Assembly (NCBI RefSeq): GCF_000335475.2
Contig: NZ_ANAH02000017.1
Span: forward strand, 124,001 to 188,000
Direction of reading: 5' to 3'
Length of the DNA stretch: 64,000 nucleotides
Source of the DNA: Cystobacter fuscus DSM 2262
Lineage (GTDB): Bacteria > Myxococcota > Myxococcia > Myxococcales > Myxococcaceae
Under the pieces are notes generated by a model that saw only the letters and a program-made list of their open reading frames with translations, did no database searches and was not told where the DNA came from. The position numbers and the translations under genes are program-made. Within the stretch, counting starts at the first letter, position 1. Every line of letters starts with the position of its first letter. Below are positions 18,621 through 27,386 of the stretch, in pieces.

Positions 18621-21600
18621 GGTCAGACTCTTTCTTCTGGGAAGCGTCGATCAGCGCCGGCGGCAGGAAATCGCGCTGACCGCGATACCACTCCGGCGAG
18701 GAGGCCACCACCGGCAGGGGCGCCGGCGGCGGGGTGACGGGTTGGAAGCCCCGGGGCGTGAAGCGCATCTGCGCGCCGGTGACCGGGTCCACGCTCACGA
18801 GCTGGACCCATTCATTGCCAATGAGCTCGCGCAGGATGGGCTGGCGCTCGTAGATGCCCGCGAGCACCTCCACGCTGGCCTCCACGACCAGGAGCAGCCG
18901 CACCGGCTCGTGGATCTCGATCATCTGCCGGGGCAGGCCCGTGCGCAGGTCGCTCTCCACGCCGTCCATCACCCCGAGCAGGCTGGTGAGGTTGTGGGGC
19001 AGCTTGGTGCCGGATCCGTAGCGGTCATTGTCGATGCAGGAGAAGTAGTACTCCAGGTTGATGCCCGCGCCCACGGGGCCCGCCGCGGCGAGGATGCGCT
19101 CGGCGATGGCGCCCGAGGCATCCCTCGTGGGGTCATACGAGATGAGGAAGGCGCGCCGGTCCAGGAACAGGCCCCGGGTGAGGGCCCGGCGGCCCACCAC
19201 GCACGTGGCGTTGGTGACGTGGCCCAGCTCGGGACGCGCCTGGCTCAGGTCCGCCGCGCGCTCCTCCACGTGCCGCAGCGCCGCCTCGGGAGAGAGGCTC
19301 AGGGGCGCGGACTCGAAGCGCCGGCAGCGCTCGTGCGCCGACAGGGTGCGCGCGCTGTCCAGCGACTCCTTCAGGGCGGCCAGCTCGCCGCGCAAGGACT
19401 CGGGCACCGCCTCGGTGTCGTAGAGCACGATCTCATCGGTGGTGGTGTTGTGTAGGCCGCCGATGAACCACGTCGTGTCGGGGATGTGGATGCCGCGCTC
19501 GCGCAAGAGCGCGCGCACCTCGGGCCGGTTGGCCATCTCCGAGAACAGGCGCGCGTTGGGGCCGCCGTGACGGCCACCGCAGGCGCCGCAGTCGTAGGCG
19601 GACTGGTGCGGGTTGTTGACGCTGATGGCGCCATGGCCCAGCACCACCACGAGCGGCGCGAAGTCGTCCACCAGCCCCAGGTTCTCCAGCGAGTTGGCCA
19701 CGCGCGCCGCCTTCTCGGCGACGGTGAAGCCCAGGGGCTTGAGGTGGGCGAGCTGCTCGGCCGCCTCGTCCCTCAGGCTGGTGAGCTGCGTGCGGGGGGC
19801 GGGCAGCAGCCGCTGGGCGAGCGCCCGGCGCATCAGGCTCACCCGGCGCGGGGCGAAGACATGCAGGGGCAGCAGCAGCGCGGAGACGAGTCCCAAGAGG
19901 GGCGTGAGCAGCCAGCTGAACTCGAGCGCGTGCGAGCCGCCGTGCAGCCAGTGATCGACGCGGGCCCAGAGGGCACGCAGCCGCGAGCGGGACTCGGCCA
20001 GGTGGTGGTGATCCGGGTGGGCCCGCTCCTCCACGACGTGCGCCGGGGTGACCACGATGGGGCACAGGGCGGCGAGCCCCGCGTCGTCCAGGCCGCGGTA
20101 GTCCATGGCCACGCCGAAGAAGCCGGCGATGCCGAACGTGTCGTGCCGCGGGCTCTGCTCCTCGAAGTGCCGGCGGAAGGACTCCTCGCGGTCATCCATG
20201 CAGAAGACGAGCTGGAAGCGCGGATCCTCCACCGTGCGCTCCGGCTCGGGGCGGAGCCGGTTCTGCGCGAGCGCCTGGAGGATGTCCATGCGGTAGTGGT
20301 GCTCGTAGGCCTCGTGCCACACGCGGCGGCGCGCCTGCGCGTCGAAGGACTCCAGCCACGCGAGCAGGGCCTGGCGCCGGACGAGCGGGAAGTCCGCCAC
20401 CTCCAGGGCCGACAGCCCCGCCACCTGCATGAGCTGGAAGAGCCGCCAGCTGCCCTCCTCGAGCGGGCGCTCCAGGGCCGCGGGCCGGTGCGTGGCGGCG
20501 TCGCGCGAGCGGGCCATGAGCCCGGAGAGGGGTCCCTGATAGTCCAGCCGGCGCCGGGCCACGGTGCGCAGCGCGTGACGCTCCAGGGTGAGGCGCACGG
20601 CGAGGAAGTCGATGAGGTGGGCCGGAGGCGAGCCCGCGGGACGGTCCGCCGGGGTGTGCTCCAGCCGGTGGAACATCCCGGCCCAGCCCGGCAGCGCGAG
20701 CAGCACGCGGGTGATGTAGGGCTCCCACTGCGCCTCGGGCACGCCCAGTTCGTCGAGCGCGGCGAGCACCACGTCCCGCGCGGACAGGCCCTGGGCGGCG
20801 GCCCGCCTCAAGTCCACCTCGAGGTCCTCCAGCCACTCGGGCAGCACGCCCAGGCCGGTGAGCTTCAACGCGCGCCAGGCGGCGTACAGCCCCGACTCGC
20901 GCTCCGGCAGGCTCCAGTGCGACTGGCCCTCGTCGAGGTAGGCCGAGCAGATGCGGATGAGGTGGGGGTTGACCAGCTCGTTGATGTCCTCGCCGGTGGC
21001 CAGCCGCAGCAGCTCGCGGTGGCTGCGCACCCCTCCGGGCTCGGCCTTCTCGCGCGAGTCCGGCACGGTGAGCAGGGGCGTGCGGCAGGCGGCCCAGAGC
21101 GCCCTCACCGCGAAGCGCTCGGGGTGGCTCTCCAGGTGCTCCTTGAGGGAGGCCAGGGAGCCATCACCCCCGAACGCCGTGGCCAGGGCTTCCTGGACGA
21201 GCGCCACCTCGGCGCCCAACCACCCCTCCACGGACAGGGTCGTCGTCGCGCCGAGCAGCCGGGCGCGCACCTGGGCGACATAGGCCTCGGCCCGGGCGGA
21301 GGGGATGCCCAGGCGGCGCAGGGCGGTCTCCGGGGCCAGGGCCCGCCGCGGCTCGGCGGCGGTGGTGCGCACGGCGGTGTTCAGCGTGGGTTCGAGCAGG
21401 GCCATGGCCAGATCGGTCATCGTCCAGTCCCGGCCCACCCGGTCCAGCCACCCGCGGAGGCCCTCGGTGGAGCGCCGCAGGAGCCGCTCGCGCGCGGCCG
21501 CCGACACGTCCGGCCGGAGCGAGGACGTCGCGGACAGCTCGCTCATCCGCCAGCGCAGCGAGGCGGCCGTCTCCACCGCGGGCGGGTGGAGCAGGGCGAG

Positions 21601-21933
21601 CAGCTCCAGGTCCAGGCGCGACAGTGAGGCCGGCACCATCTCTTCCCGCCGCTCTGCCTGCTCGCGCTCGGCGAGCACCGCCTTGAGATCCACGTCGGTG
21701 ATGCGCCCGCGCCGGTACAGCTCGCGGTAGCGCGACTCGGGGAGGTAGGTCTCCGTCTCGAACGTGGCGCTCGCGGCGGCCAGCGCTTCGTGGAAGGGCA
21801 GGTGCTGGAAGGCGTGCAGCGTGTTGTGGTGCACGAACACGCCGATGGGACCCTGCGCCGGCAACAGGTGGCCCGCGTGCTCCAGCACCTCACTCAGGTG
21901 CTGTCCGCGGTCGGTCGAGGGAGAGTGGCTCAT
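18607..21933 (-). CDS. dabA: DabA inorganic-carbon transporter subunit (DUF2309)
   Basis: A 1108-residue protein of the DUF2309/UPF0753 family, the catalytic half of the Dab CO2/bicarbonate accumulation complex. Its N-terminus has the family's VHHNTLHAFQHLPF. The beta-carbonic-anhydrase-like zinc site is intact: Cys578-x-Asp580 in FCMDDREESF, and His767 with Cys782, spaced 15 apart within GHGAISVNNPHQSAYDCGACGG. This is the same spacing as His524/Cys539 of the Halothiobacillus enzyme. It is longer than the roughly 830-residue type, like other large members. It lies 33 bp after sulP and overlaps dabB. In a heterotroph it would supply bicarbonate to carboxylases, as MpsAB does in Staphylococcus. 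Confidence 0.95.
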
Positions 21934-21966
21934 GGTCGGAATCCAGACGGGAAGAGTGTCAGGCGC

Positions 21967-23613
21967 TCAGGAACGGACGGGCAGGGGGGCCTTCGTCGAC
22001 TTCTTGCGCGCGGCATGAGGATGCGCGGAGAGGCTGCGGTGTTGCTCGAGCCCGCGCACGTGCAGGTGACGGCCCTGGCGGGAGAACTCGCCCTCCAGCT
22101 CGTGCAGCCGCTCCATCACCGTGTGGTCCACCAGGCGGGCCTCCGTCAGGTCCACCTCCACGTGGGTCGCGTGGGCATGGCGCGCGAGCTGCTTCTTGAG
22201 CTTGAGGAAGTTGGTGAAGACGGCCGCCTGGCGCACGCGCAGCACCACCTGGCCCCCCTCGGTGTGCTCCTCGATCTGCGGCTTGAAGAGGCCGGCGAAC
22301 GGCGCGCCATTGATGAGGTGCACCACCACCTTGAGGGCGATGCCCGCCGCCACGCCCACCAGCAGATCCGTGGCGAGCGTCACGCCGATGGTGAAGGTGA
22401 AGATGACGAACTGCTCGGGCCCGATGCGGAACGTGTTCACGAACTCCTTGGGCGAGGCCAACCGCACGCCCGCGAAGATGAGCATGGCGGCCAGGGCGGC
22501 GAGCGGAATCCGGTGGATGAGCATGGGCACGAACGCGACGAAGAGCAGCAGGAACAGGCCGTGGAAGAAGTTGGACTGTCGGCTCCTGGCCCCGTAGCCG
22601 ATGTTGGCCGAGCTGCGCACCACCTCGGAGATCATCGGCAGTCCACCGAGCATGCCGGCGATGAAGTTACCCACGCCCGTGGCGAGCAGATCCTTGTCGA
22701 GATCCGAGCGGCGCTTCTCCGGATCCATCATGTCCATGGCCTTGGCCGTCAGCAGCGACTCGATGCTGCCCACCAGCGCGAACATGACGATGTACTTGAT
22801 GGATGTCGCGCTGAAGACGGCGGAGAAGTCCGGCAGGGTGATGGCCGACAGGAGGTTGCTCGGCAGGTTCACGAGGAACTTGGGGCCCACCGTGAAGAGG
22901 CTGTGCGAGAAGGTGAAGGTGTGCTCGTGGTCCAGGTCGAAATAGAGACCCATGGGCACCGCGAACAGCAGCGCGAGCAGGGGGGCGGGGACGCGCCGCA
23001 GCGCCGCCACGCGCCTGGCCACCGCCGCGTGGCCGAAGAGGATGATGAGGCTCATCACGCCGATGAAGGCGATCTCCGGGTTGAGCTTCATCACGCTCCG
23101 GGGAATCTCCGCCAGCAGGTGCAGCGGCTCCTTGGCCTCGGGCGCCACGCCCAGCAGGACGTGGATCTGCTTGGAGCAGATGATGATGCCGATGGCCGCG
23201 AGCATTCCGTGCACCACGGAGGAGGGGAAGAAGTCCCCCAGGGTCCCGGCGCGCAGGAGCGCGAAGACGATCTGCACCGCCGCGGCCACCACGATGGTGG
23301 CCAGCGCCCGGCGGTAGCCCAGCGCTCCGTCGCCTCCGCCCAACTCCGTCACCGCGCCGAGCGCGATGACGATGAGCCCCGCGGCGGGCCCCTTGATGGT
23401 GAGCCGCGCGCTGCCCAGCCAGGTGGACACCAACCCGCCCACCACCGCCGTCAGGATGCCCGCCACCGGCGGGAAGCCACTGGCCATCGCGATGCCCAGG
23501 CACAGCGGCAGCGCGATGAGGAACACGAGAAAGCCGGAGACGATGTCACTCTTCCAGGTCGACGCGCTCTCGGGCGCGGCCTGGGGCGGAGTACCGGAAG
23601 GCTGAGACTGCAT
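21967..23613 (-). CDS. SulP-family anion transporter with STAS domain
   Basis: A 548-residue SulP transporter. ATG 23613 gives a short polar N-terminus before helix 1 (SDIVSGFLVFLIALPLCLGIA), whereas an upstream GTG would add 20 unlikely residues. The signature NIGYGARSRQSNFFHGL lies mid-protein, and a STAS domain fills the last 110 or so residues (VEVDLTEARLVDHTVMERL). Cyanobacterial BicA, a sodium-bicarbonate symporter, belongs to this family. Being the first gene before dabA supports bicarbonate rather than sulfate as the substrate, but that is inference. It is transcribed from an ECF-type promoter element at 23681-23712. Confidence 0.92.
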   Translation of the reverse strand: MQSQPSGTPPQAAPESASTWKSDIVSGFLVFLIALPLCLGIAMASGFPPVAGILTAVVGGLVSTWLGSARLTIKGPAAGLIVIALGAVTELGGGDGALGYRRALATIVVAAAVQIVFALLRAGTLGDFFPSSVVHGMLAAIGIIICSKQIHVLLGVAPEAKEPLHLLAEIPRSVMKLNPEIAFIGVMSLIILFGHAAVARRVAALRRVPAPLLALLFAVPMGLYFDLDHEHTFTFSHSLFTVGPKFLVNLPSNLLSAITLPDFSAVFSATSIKYIVMFALVGSIESLLTAKAMDMMDPEKRRSDLDKDLLATGVGNFIAGMLGGLPMISEVVRSSANIGYGARSRQSNFFHGLFLLLFVAFVPMLIHRIPLAALAAMLIFAGVRLASPKEFVNTFRIGPEQFVIFTFTIGVTLATDLLVGVAAGIALKVVVHLINGAPFAGLFKPQIEEHTEGGQVVLRVRQAAVFTNFLKLKKQLARHAHATHVEVDLTEARLVDHTVMERLHELEGEFSRQGRHLHVRGLEQHRSLSAHPHAARKKSTKAPLPVRS

Positions 23614-23680
23614 GGGATTCCATCCTCTGAGGCGCACGGGCTCGCGGCGTTCTTGACGCGGCGCGTGCTTCACGAAAGGC

Positions 23681-23712
23681 AGGGACGGAACGATTCACCT
23701 CTGGGTTCCCGG
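23681..23712 (-). promoter_or_regulatory. ECF-type promoter element of the sulP-dab operon
   Basis: Read on the minus strand it begins CCGGGAACCC (-35, GGAACC core), continues to TCGTTCC and then CGTCC, a classic ECF -10 lying 16 nt after GGAACC. It is one of two copies sharing 25 of 32 positions, the other facing the sigma gene. Transcription would start near 23675, about 60 nt upstream of the sulP start. Confidence 0.7.
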
Positions 23713-23822
23713 TATTTTATTCTCCTCCTGTGGTTTTTTTCCGTTGCTGGACGAACCGTTGCGAGGCCAAGCAGGTCCTGTGCCCAGGGAAGAGAAATAG
23801 AATGGAATCCAATTGACGTCTT

Positions 23823-23854
23823 CCGGGAACCCGCGTGTGAGTCGTTCCATCCTT
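23823..23854 (+). promoter_or_regulatory. ECF-type promoter element of the sigma factor gene
   Basis: The plus-strand copy runs from CCGGGAACCC through TCGTTCC to CATCC. It matches the sulP copy at 25 of 32 positions, including all of the first ten and seven consecutive bases in the spacer. Transcription would start near 23861, 77 nt upstream of ATG 23938. It predicts autoregulation by the ECF factor. Confidence 0.7.
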
Positions 23855-23937
23855 ATGGACAGTGTCGCGACGTGGAATGGAGCAGGCCACCGTACGGAGG
23901 GGTGTGCGGGGTGGGGTCCGTCCGGGGCGGGGCGGCG

Positions 23938-24537
23938 ATGAGCGGCGGGGTGGAGGGCGCGGGCGGGACGGGACGGGAGCGTTTCGAGGCGGAGATCCAG
24001 CCGCTGCTGCCGCGTCTTCACCGGCTCTGTCTGGCGCTGTGCCACGACAAGCAGGAGGCGGAGGACTTGCTGCAAGACGCCCTGGTGCGGGCCTACGTCC
24101 ATCGCGGGAGTTTCCAGGAAAGGGGGTCCTTGTTTGGCTGGCTGTGTGGAATCATTCGCAACCAGTTCATCGAAACACGGCGCGCGGTCGCCCGGCGCCG
24201 ATCGTTGTTGGACTCGGTGCTCGAGGGGGCCTCGTCGGTGCTGGGCGCGCTCTTCACCGGTGGAGTGGAGCAGAAGGATCCCGAGGCCCGGCTGTGCAGC
24301 AGCGAGGAGGCCGAGCTGATGGTGCGCTGCCTGCACGCCCTGCCCGAGAAGTTCCGTCTGGTGGTGTTGCTCTGTGACGTGGAAGAGCTGGGGTACGAAG
24401 AGGTGTCCGCGGCGCTTGGGATTCCGGTGGGGACCGTGAAGAGCCGTCATTTCCGGGGACGAGCCCAGCTGGGCGCCGCCTTCAAGGCGCGACTCGCCCA
24501 GGCCCCGGCCGCCGTCAACGCAGGAGGTCGTTCATGA
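23938..24537 (+). CDS. ECF (sigma-70 family) sigma factor
   Basis: A 199-residue ECF sigma factor. Region 2 runs from RLHRLCLALCHDKQEAEDLLQ to SLFGWLCGIIRNQFIETRR. Region 4 runs from LMVRCLHALPEKFRLVVLL to ALGIPVGTVKSRHFRGR with its helix-turn-helix. The frame is open far upstream, opposite sulP, but that part is shadow; ATG 23938 is the first start giving a normal ECF N-terminus. The stop overlaps the next gene by 4 bp (ATGA), suggesting a coupled regulator. Its own promoter element matches that of the divergent sulP-dab operon, so control of bicarbonate uptake and of itself is the leading idea. Confidence 0.92.
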   Translation: MSGGVEGAGGTGRERFEAEIQPLLPRLHRLCLALCHDKQEAEDLLQDALVRAYVHRGSFQERGSLFGWLCGIIRNQFIETRRAVARRRSLLDSVLEGASSVLGALFTGGVEQKDPEARLCSSEEAELMVRCLHALPEKFRLVVLLCDVEELGYEEVSAALGIPVGTVKSRHFRGRAQLGAAFKARLAQAPAAVNAGGRS

Positions 24538-25175
24538 GCGCTCCCGATGACAAGTCCTTGCCCCCCTTGCCGGGAGAGGCCGTCCGGGCCCTGGATGCGT
24601 TTCGCGAGGAGCGGCCGTCCGCGCACCTCGAGAGCCGCATCCAATTGGCGCTCCAGGCGGCCTCGTCGGGGAAGACGCCGGCGCGGCCCCAGCCCCCGGA
24701 GCGTCCGGCGCGCCTGGCCTGGTTGGAGCACCGCGTCACCCGCAAGGTGATGGGCCTGGCCCTGGTCACCTCGGTCATCCTCCTGGCGGTACGGGCGGAT
24801 GACTGGATCGGGGACTCGGAGGTCCTCAGCGAGACCATGCCGCTGCGCCATGTCTCCTTTCAGTTGTCCCATGGGAGCCCCGGGTGGTTGGAGCTGCCCT
24901 GGACGCATGGGGTGCACTCGGGTGAGCAGGCCACCGTCCACCTGGAGGCTCCAGAGGAGCTGAACCTCCACCTGCACGCCGAGGCGCTGTCCTCGGCGCG
25001 GCTGGTGGGGTGTGACGCGGGGCGCTGCATCCACCAGTTCACCGCGGACACCGGAGCGGACGCCACGCCGCTGCGCGTGCGCATCGACAAGCCGGGCCGG
25101 TACGAGTTCCGCGTCTCGCATGCCTCGGACGCGCGCCAGGTGCGCGAGCACTTCGTCGTGGAGGCCAAACACTAG
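24534..25175 (+). CDS. Single-pass membrane protein, candidate anti-sigma factor
   Basis: A 213-residue protein translationally coupled to the ECF gene. Residues 1-70 are cytoplasmic and charged (ALDAFREERPSAHLESRI), one helix follows (VMGLALVTSVILLAV), and about 125 residues lie outside. The outer part has a CDAGRC cysteine pair and beta-type strands and ends RVSHASDARQVREHFVVE. The zinc anti-sigma motif HxxxCxxC is absent, so this would be a non-ZAS anti-sigma factor. The outer domain could sense a periplasmic or redox signal through the Cys pair. The role is inferred only from position and topology. Confidence 0.65.
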   Translation: MSAPDDKSLPPLPGEAVRALDAFREERPSAHLESRIQLALQAASSGKTPARPQPPERPARLAWLEHRVTRKVMGLALVTSVILLAVRADDWIGDSEVLSETMPLRHVSFQLSHGSPGWLELPWTHGVHSGEQATVHLEAPEELNLHLHAEALSSARLVGCDAGRCIHQFTADTGADATPLRVRIDKPGRYEFRVSHASDARQVREHFVVEAKH

Positions 25176-25205
25176 GCGCCGTGTGGTGTGGTAGGGGAAG
25201 CCTCC

Positions 25206-26078
25206 ATGGCTTCTCCTCCCCGTCACGGCCGCTCGCTGGCGCACAAGGCCCGTCAGCGCACGCCGGGCCATCACTACAACGCGAGCTTCCTGCCCGCGGC
25301 CGAGCGCGCCGCCATCCTCGGTTGGTTGGGTCAGCTGCACCCCTTGTGGGAGGAGCGCTACTCCAAGCATTTCCCCCCGCCCCCGGGCCAGTCCCAGCGG
25401 CGCCTGTTGCGGCCGGTGTACTGGTTGGGCAACTGGCAGTTCGCCTGTCTCGACTACTACCGGCCCCCCAAGGGCGTGAAGAACCGCTGCGTGAAGGCGG
25501 AGCCCTTTCCGGCGGTGCTCCAGCGGCAGGTGGCCAAGGTGGAGGAGCTCGCGCGCCGCATGTTCCGGGGCCCGGACATGCCCGAGGGCTGGCACCTCAA
25601 CACATGCCTGGTGAACTTCTACGGCAGCCGTCTGGAGGACGGGCAGTGGGTGGACACCGCCCGGGTGGGGGAGCACAAGGACTTCGAGCCCGGGCCGGTG
25701 GCCTCGCTGTCGCTGGGCGAGCGCGCGCTCATCCAATTCGTCACCTCCAGCCGCCCGGGCGAGCGCGACGAGGTGGTGCTCGAGCAGTGGCTCGATGATG
25801 GGGCCCTGCAGCTCTTCGGTGGGGCGCGCTGGAAGGAGCAGACCTTCCACCGGGTGCAGCGGGTGGACACGCGCGGGGGCCACGTGATGCCCCCGGAGAT
25901 GCCGGACTTCAAGACCCGGCGCATCAACCTCACCTTCCGCTACGTGCCGGACGTGCACGTGACGCCCTTCGCCCAGCTGTCCCCCGAGGCGCGCGAGGAC
26001 GTGCGGCCCTACATGGAGACGCTCGCGCGCCACAGCGCCTTCTTCCGCGCGGAGCTGGAGCGCGAAGCGCGGACGTGA
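25206..26078 (+). CDS. AlkB-like 2-oxoglutarate/Fe(II) dioxygenase
   Basis: A 290-residue protein of the AlkB-like 2OG oxygenase group. The iron triad is His and Asp in VGEHKDFEPG plus His in FHRVQRV, and RRINLTFRYV carries the Arg pair that anchors 2-oxoglutarate. The N-terminal part has SFLPAAERAAILGWL. ATG 25206 is preferred over a GTG 18 bp upstream on composition. AlkB homologues demethylate DNA, RNA or protein, but members of this branch lack an assigned substrate. It stands between the sigma operon and the convergent ATPase gene, with no operon partner. Confidence 0.83.
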   Translation: MASPPRHGRSLAHKARQRTPGHHYNASFLPAAERAAILGWLGQLHPLWEERYSKHFPPPPGQSQRRLLRPVYWLGNWQFACLDYYRPPKGVKNRCVKAEPFPAVLQRQVAKVEELARRMFRGPDMPEGWHLNTCLVNFYGSRLEDGQWVDTARVGEHKDFEPGPVASLSLGERALIQFVTSSRPGERDEVVLEQWLDDGALQLFGGARWKEQTFHRVQRVDTRGGHVMPPEMPDFKTRRINLTFRYVPDVHVTPFAQLSPEAREDVRPYMETLARHSAFFRAELEREART

Positions 26079-26096
26079 CGCGGGCTCACCCCGGCC

Positions 26097-27386
26097 TCAC
26101 CACAGTCCGTGGATGCGCAAGAGGGTCGCCAGCGACGAGCCGCCCCTCCGGTAGTCGCCGAAGAGCCGCTCGGCGGTGTCCAGGGAGGGGTTGGACCAGA
26201 CCTTGCGCTCGCGCTCCTCGTGCACTTCCAGGCCGCAGTGGATGAGCGAGGCGCGCGCCTCGTCCGCGGACGCGAAGGTGACGTACTCGAAGAGCAGCGG
26301 GTTCTGGCTGGTCACGAAGGACTGCCGGCCGCCCAGCTCGCGCACGACGGCCTCCACCCAGCGCGGGTGCAGCGCATGGGCCAGCTCGTCGGCGATGAGG
26401 AAGTCCTCGTTGACGTCCAGGTAGTACAAGAGCGACAGGAGCCGCTTCTGGCCGTAGCCCAGGTGCTCGCGCGACAGCACCGCGCCGTCGCGCCGGGTGA
26501 AGCCGAAGCCGAAGCGGCCGAACTCCAGGCGTCCCCCGCCCTCGTAGCTGCGCTTGTCCAGCAGCTCCACGCGGAAGCGCCCCGCGCCCAGCCCCGCCAG
26601 GGTGACGAAGCGGCCGAGGAAGCCTCGCTCGAGCTCGTCATGGCGGATGTCGATGAAGCCCGTGGCCAGCGCCTGCTCCGCGCGCTCGCGCAGCACCCCG
26701 GGCAGCCACGTGGGCAGCGACATCAGCCCGAGCGGGAACACCTCCTCGCCCCGCATCTCCATGCCGTACTGCGCCTGGGAAATCCGCTCGTAGGTGCCCA
26801 GTCCCTCGTCGAAGCGCCCCGGGGCGAGCAGGAAGGTGCGGCGCAACAGCTCCTTGAGCCGCTCCTTGAATTCGGGCTCCAGCCGCTGCGCTCCCAGGAA
26901 GAGCACCACCCAGACGGTGCGATCCAACAGCGACCAGTGCATCGTCTGGGAGTAGGCGATCTGTCCGTTCACCTCCCAGGCCAGGCCCTGCGCATCCGCG
27001 CGCAGCACCAGCCGCGCGGCGGGCGCGTCGAGCTCGAGCGTCACCTCCATGAAGGGCTGGGGCGTGGGCGCGTCCACGGGCTCGCCTCGCGGCACGAGCG
27101 CCTGGGGCTCGGGGCCGGCGTCCGCGGGCCGCGAGAAGTCCGGGAGCGTGTTGCGCACGCGCACCTGGAGCGTCATCCCGGGAAAGGTGAAGGCGTACTC
27201 CAGGGAGAACTCCTCTCGGATGAGCCCGGAGAAGTCCGAGGCGAGCACGCGCGTGAGGAGATCCAGCAGCGTCGTGCGGCCGGTGCCGTTCTCGCCGAGC
27301 ACCAGGTTGAGCGAGGGGCCGAAGACGAGGTGGGCGCCCGGCGCGACGTCGCGGTACTGGTGGATGCGCAGCTCGGTGAGCTTCAT
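26097..27386 (-). CDS. ABC/OLD-type AAA ATPase with altered Walker A
   Basis: A 429-residue ATPase related to RecF/OLD-type (AAA_15/21) proteins. The nucleotide site reads GENGTGRT (31-38): the Walker A Lys is Arg37. A signature-like LGYGQKRLLSLLYYL and a Walker B IADELAHALHP (Asp333, Glu334) are intact. The usual switch His (THSP) reads TSQNP. The middle region (about 100-280) is not recognised. It overlaps the peptide-arginase-like gene by 4 bp (ATGA), so the two are made together. ATPases of this kind are common in anti-phage and DNA-repair systems, but no effector domain is visible here, and the altered motifs could mean ATP binding without turnover. Confidence 0.8.
   Translation of the reverse strand: MKLTELRIHQYRDVAPGAHLVFGPSLNLVLGENGTGRTTLLDLLTRVLASDFSGLIREEFSLEYAFTFPGMTLQVRVRNTLPDFSRPADAGPEPQALVPRGEPVDAPTPQPFMEVTLELDAPAARLVLRADAQGLAWEVNGQIAYSQTMHWSLLDRTVWVVLFLGAQRLEPEFKERLKELLRRTFLLAPGRFDEGLGTYERISQAQYGMEMRGEEVFPLGLMSLPTWLPGVLRERAEQALATGFIDIRHDELERGFLGRFVTLAGLGAGRFRVELLDKRSYEGGGRLEFGRFGFGFTRRDGAVLSREHLGYGQKRLLSLLYYLDVNEDFLIADELAHALHPRWVEAVVRELGGRQSFVTSQNPLLFEYVTFASADEARASLIHCGLEVHEERERKVWSNPSLDTAERLFGDYRRGGSSLATLLRIHGLW

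Larger units (their letters stand above)
23614..23937 (+). other. Divergent regulatory region between sulP and the ECF sigma gene
   Basis: This 324-bp gap has no gene. It holds a T-rich stretch (about 23711-23750) and the two inward-mirrored copies of one promoter-like element described separately. The distances from each element to its own start codon are similar (about 67 and 83 bp). Confidence 0.75.

Noticed and set aside
21790-23937. Very long open frame opposite sulP leading into the sigma factor gene
   Set aside because: It is a GC-rich shadow of sulP and dabA. Its residue mix is Arg/Gly/His-rich, and only the part from 23938 has sigma-factor motifs.
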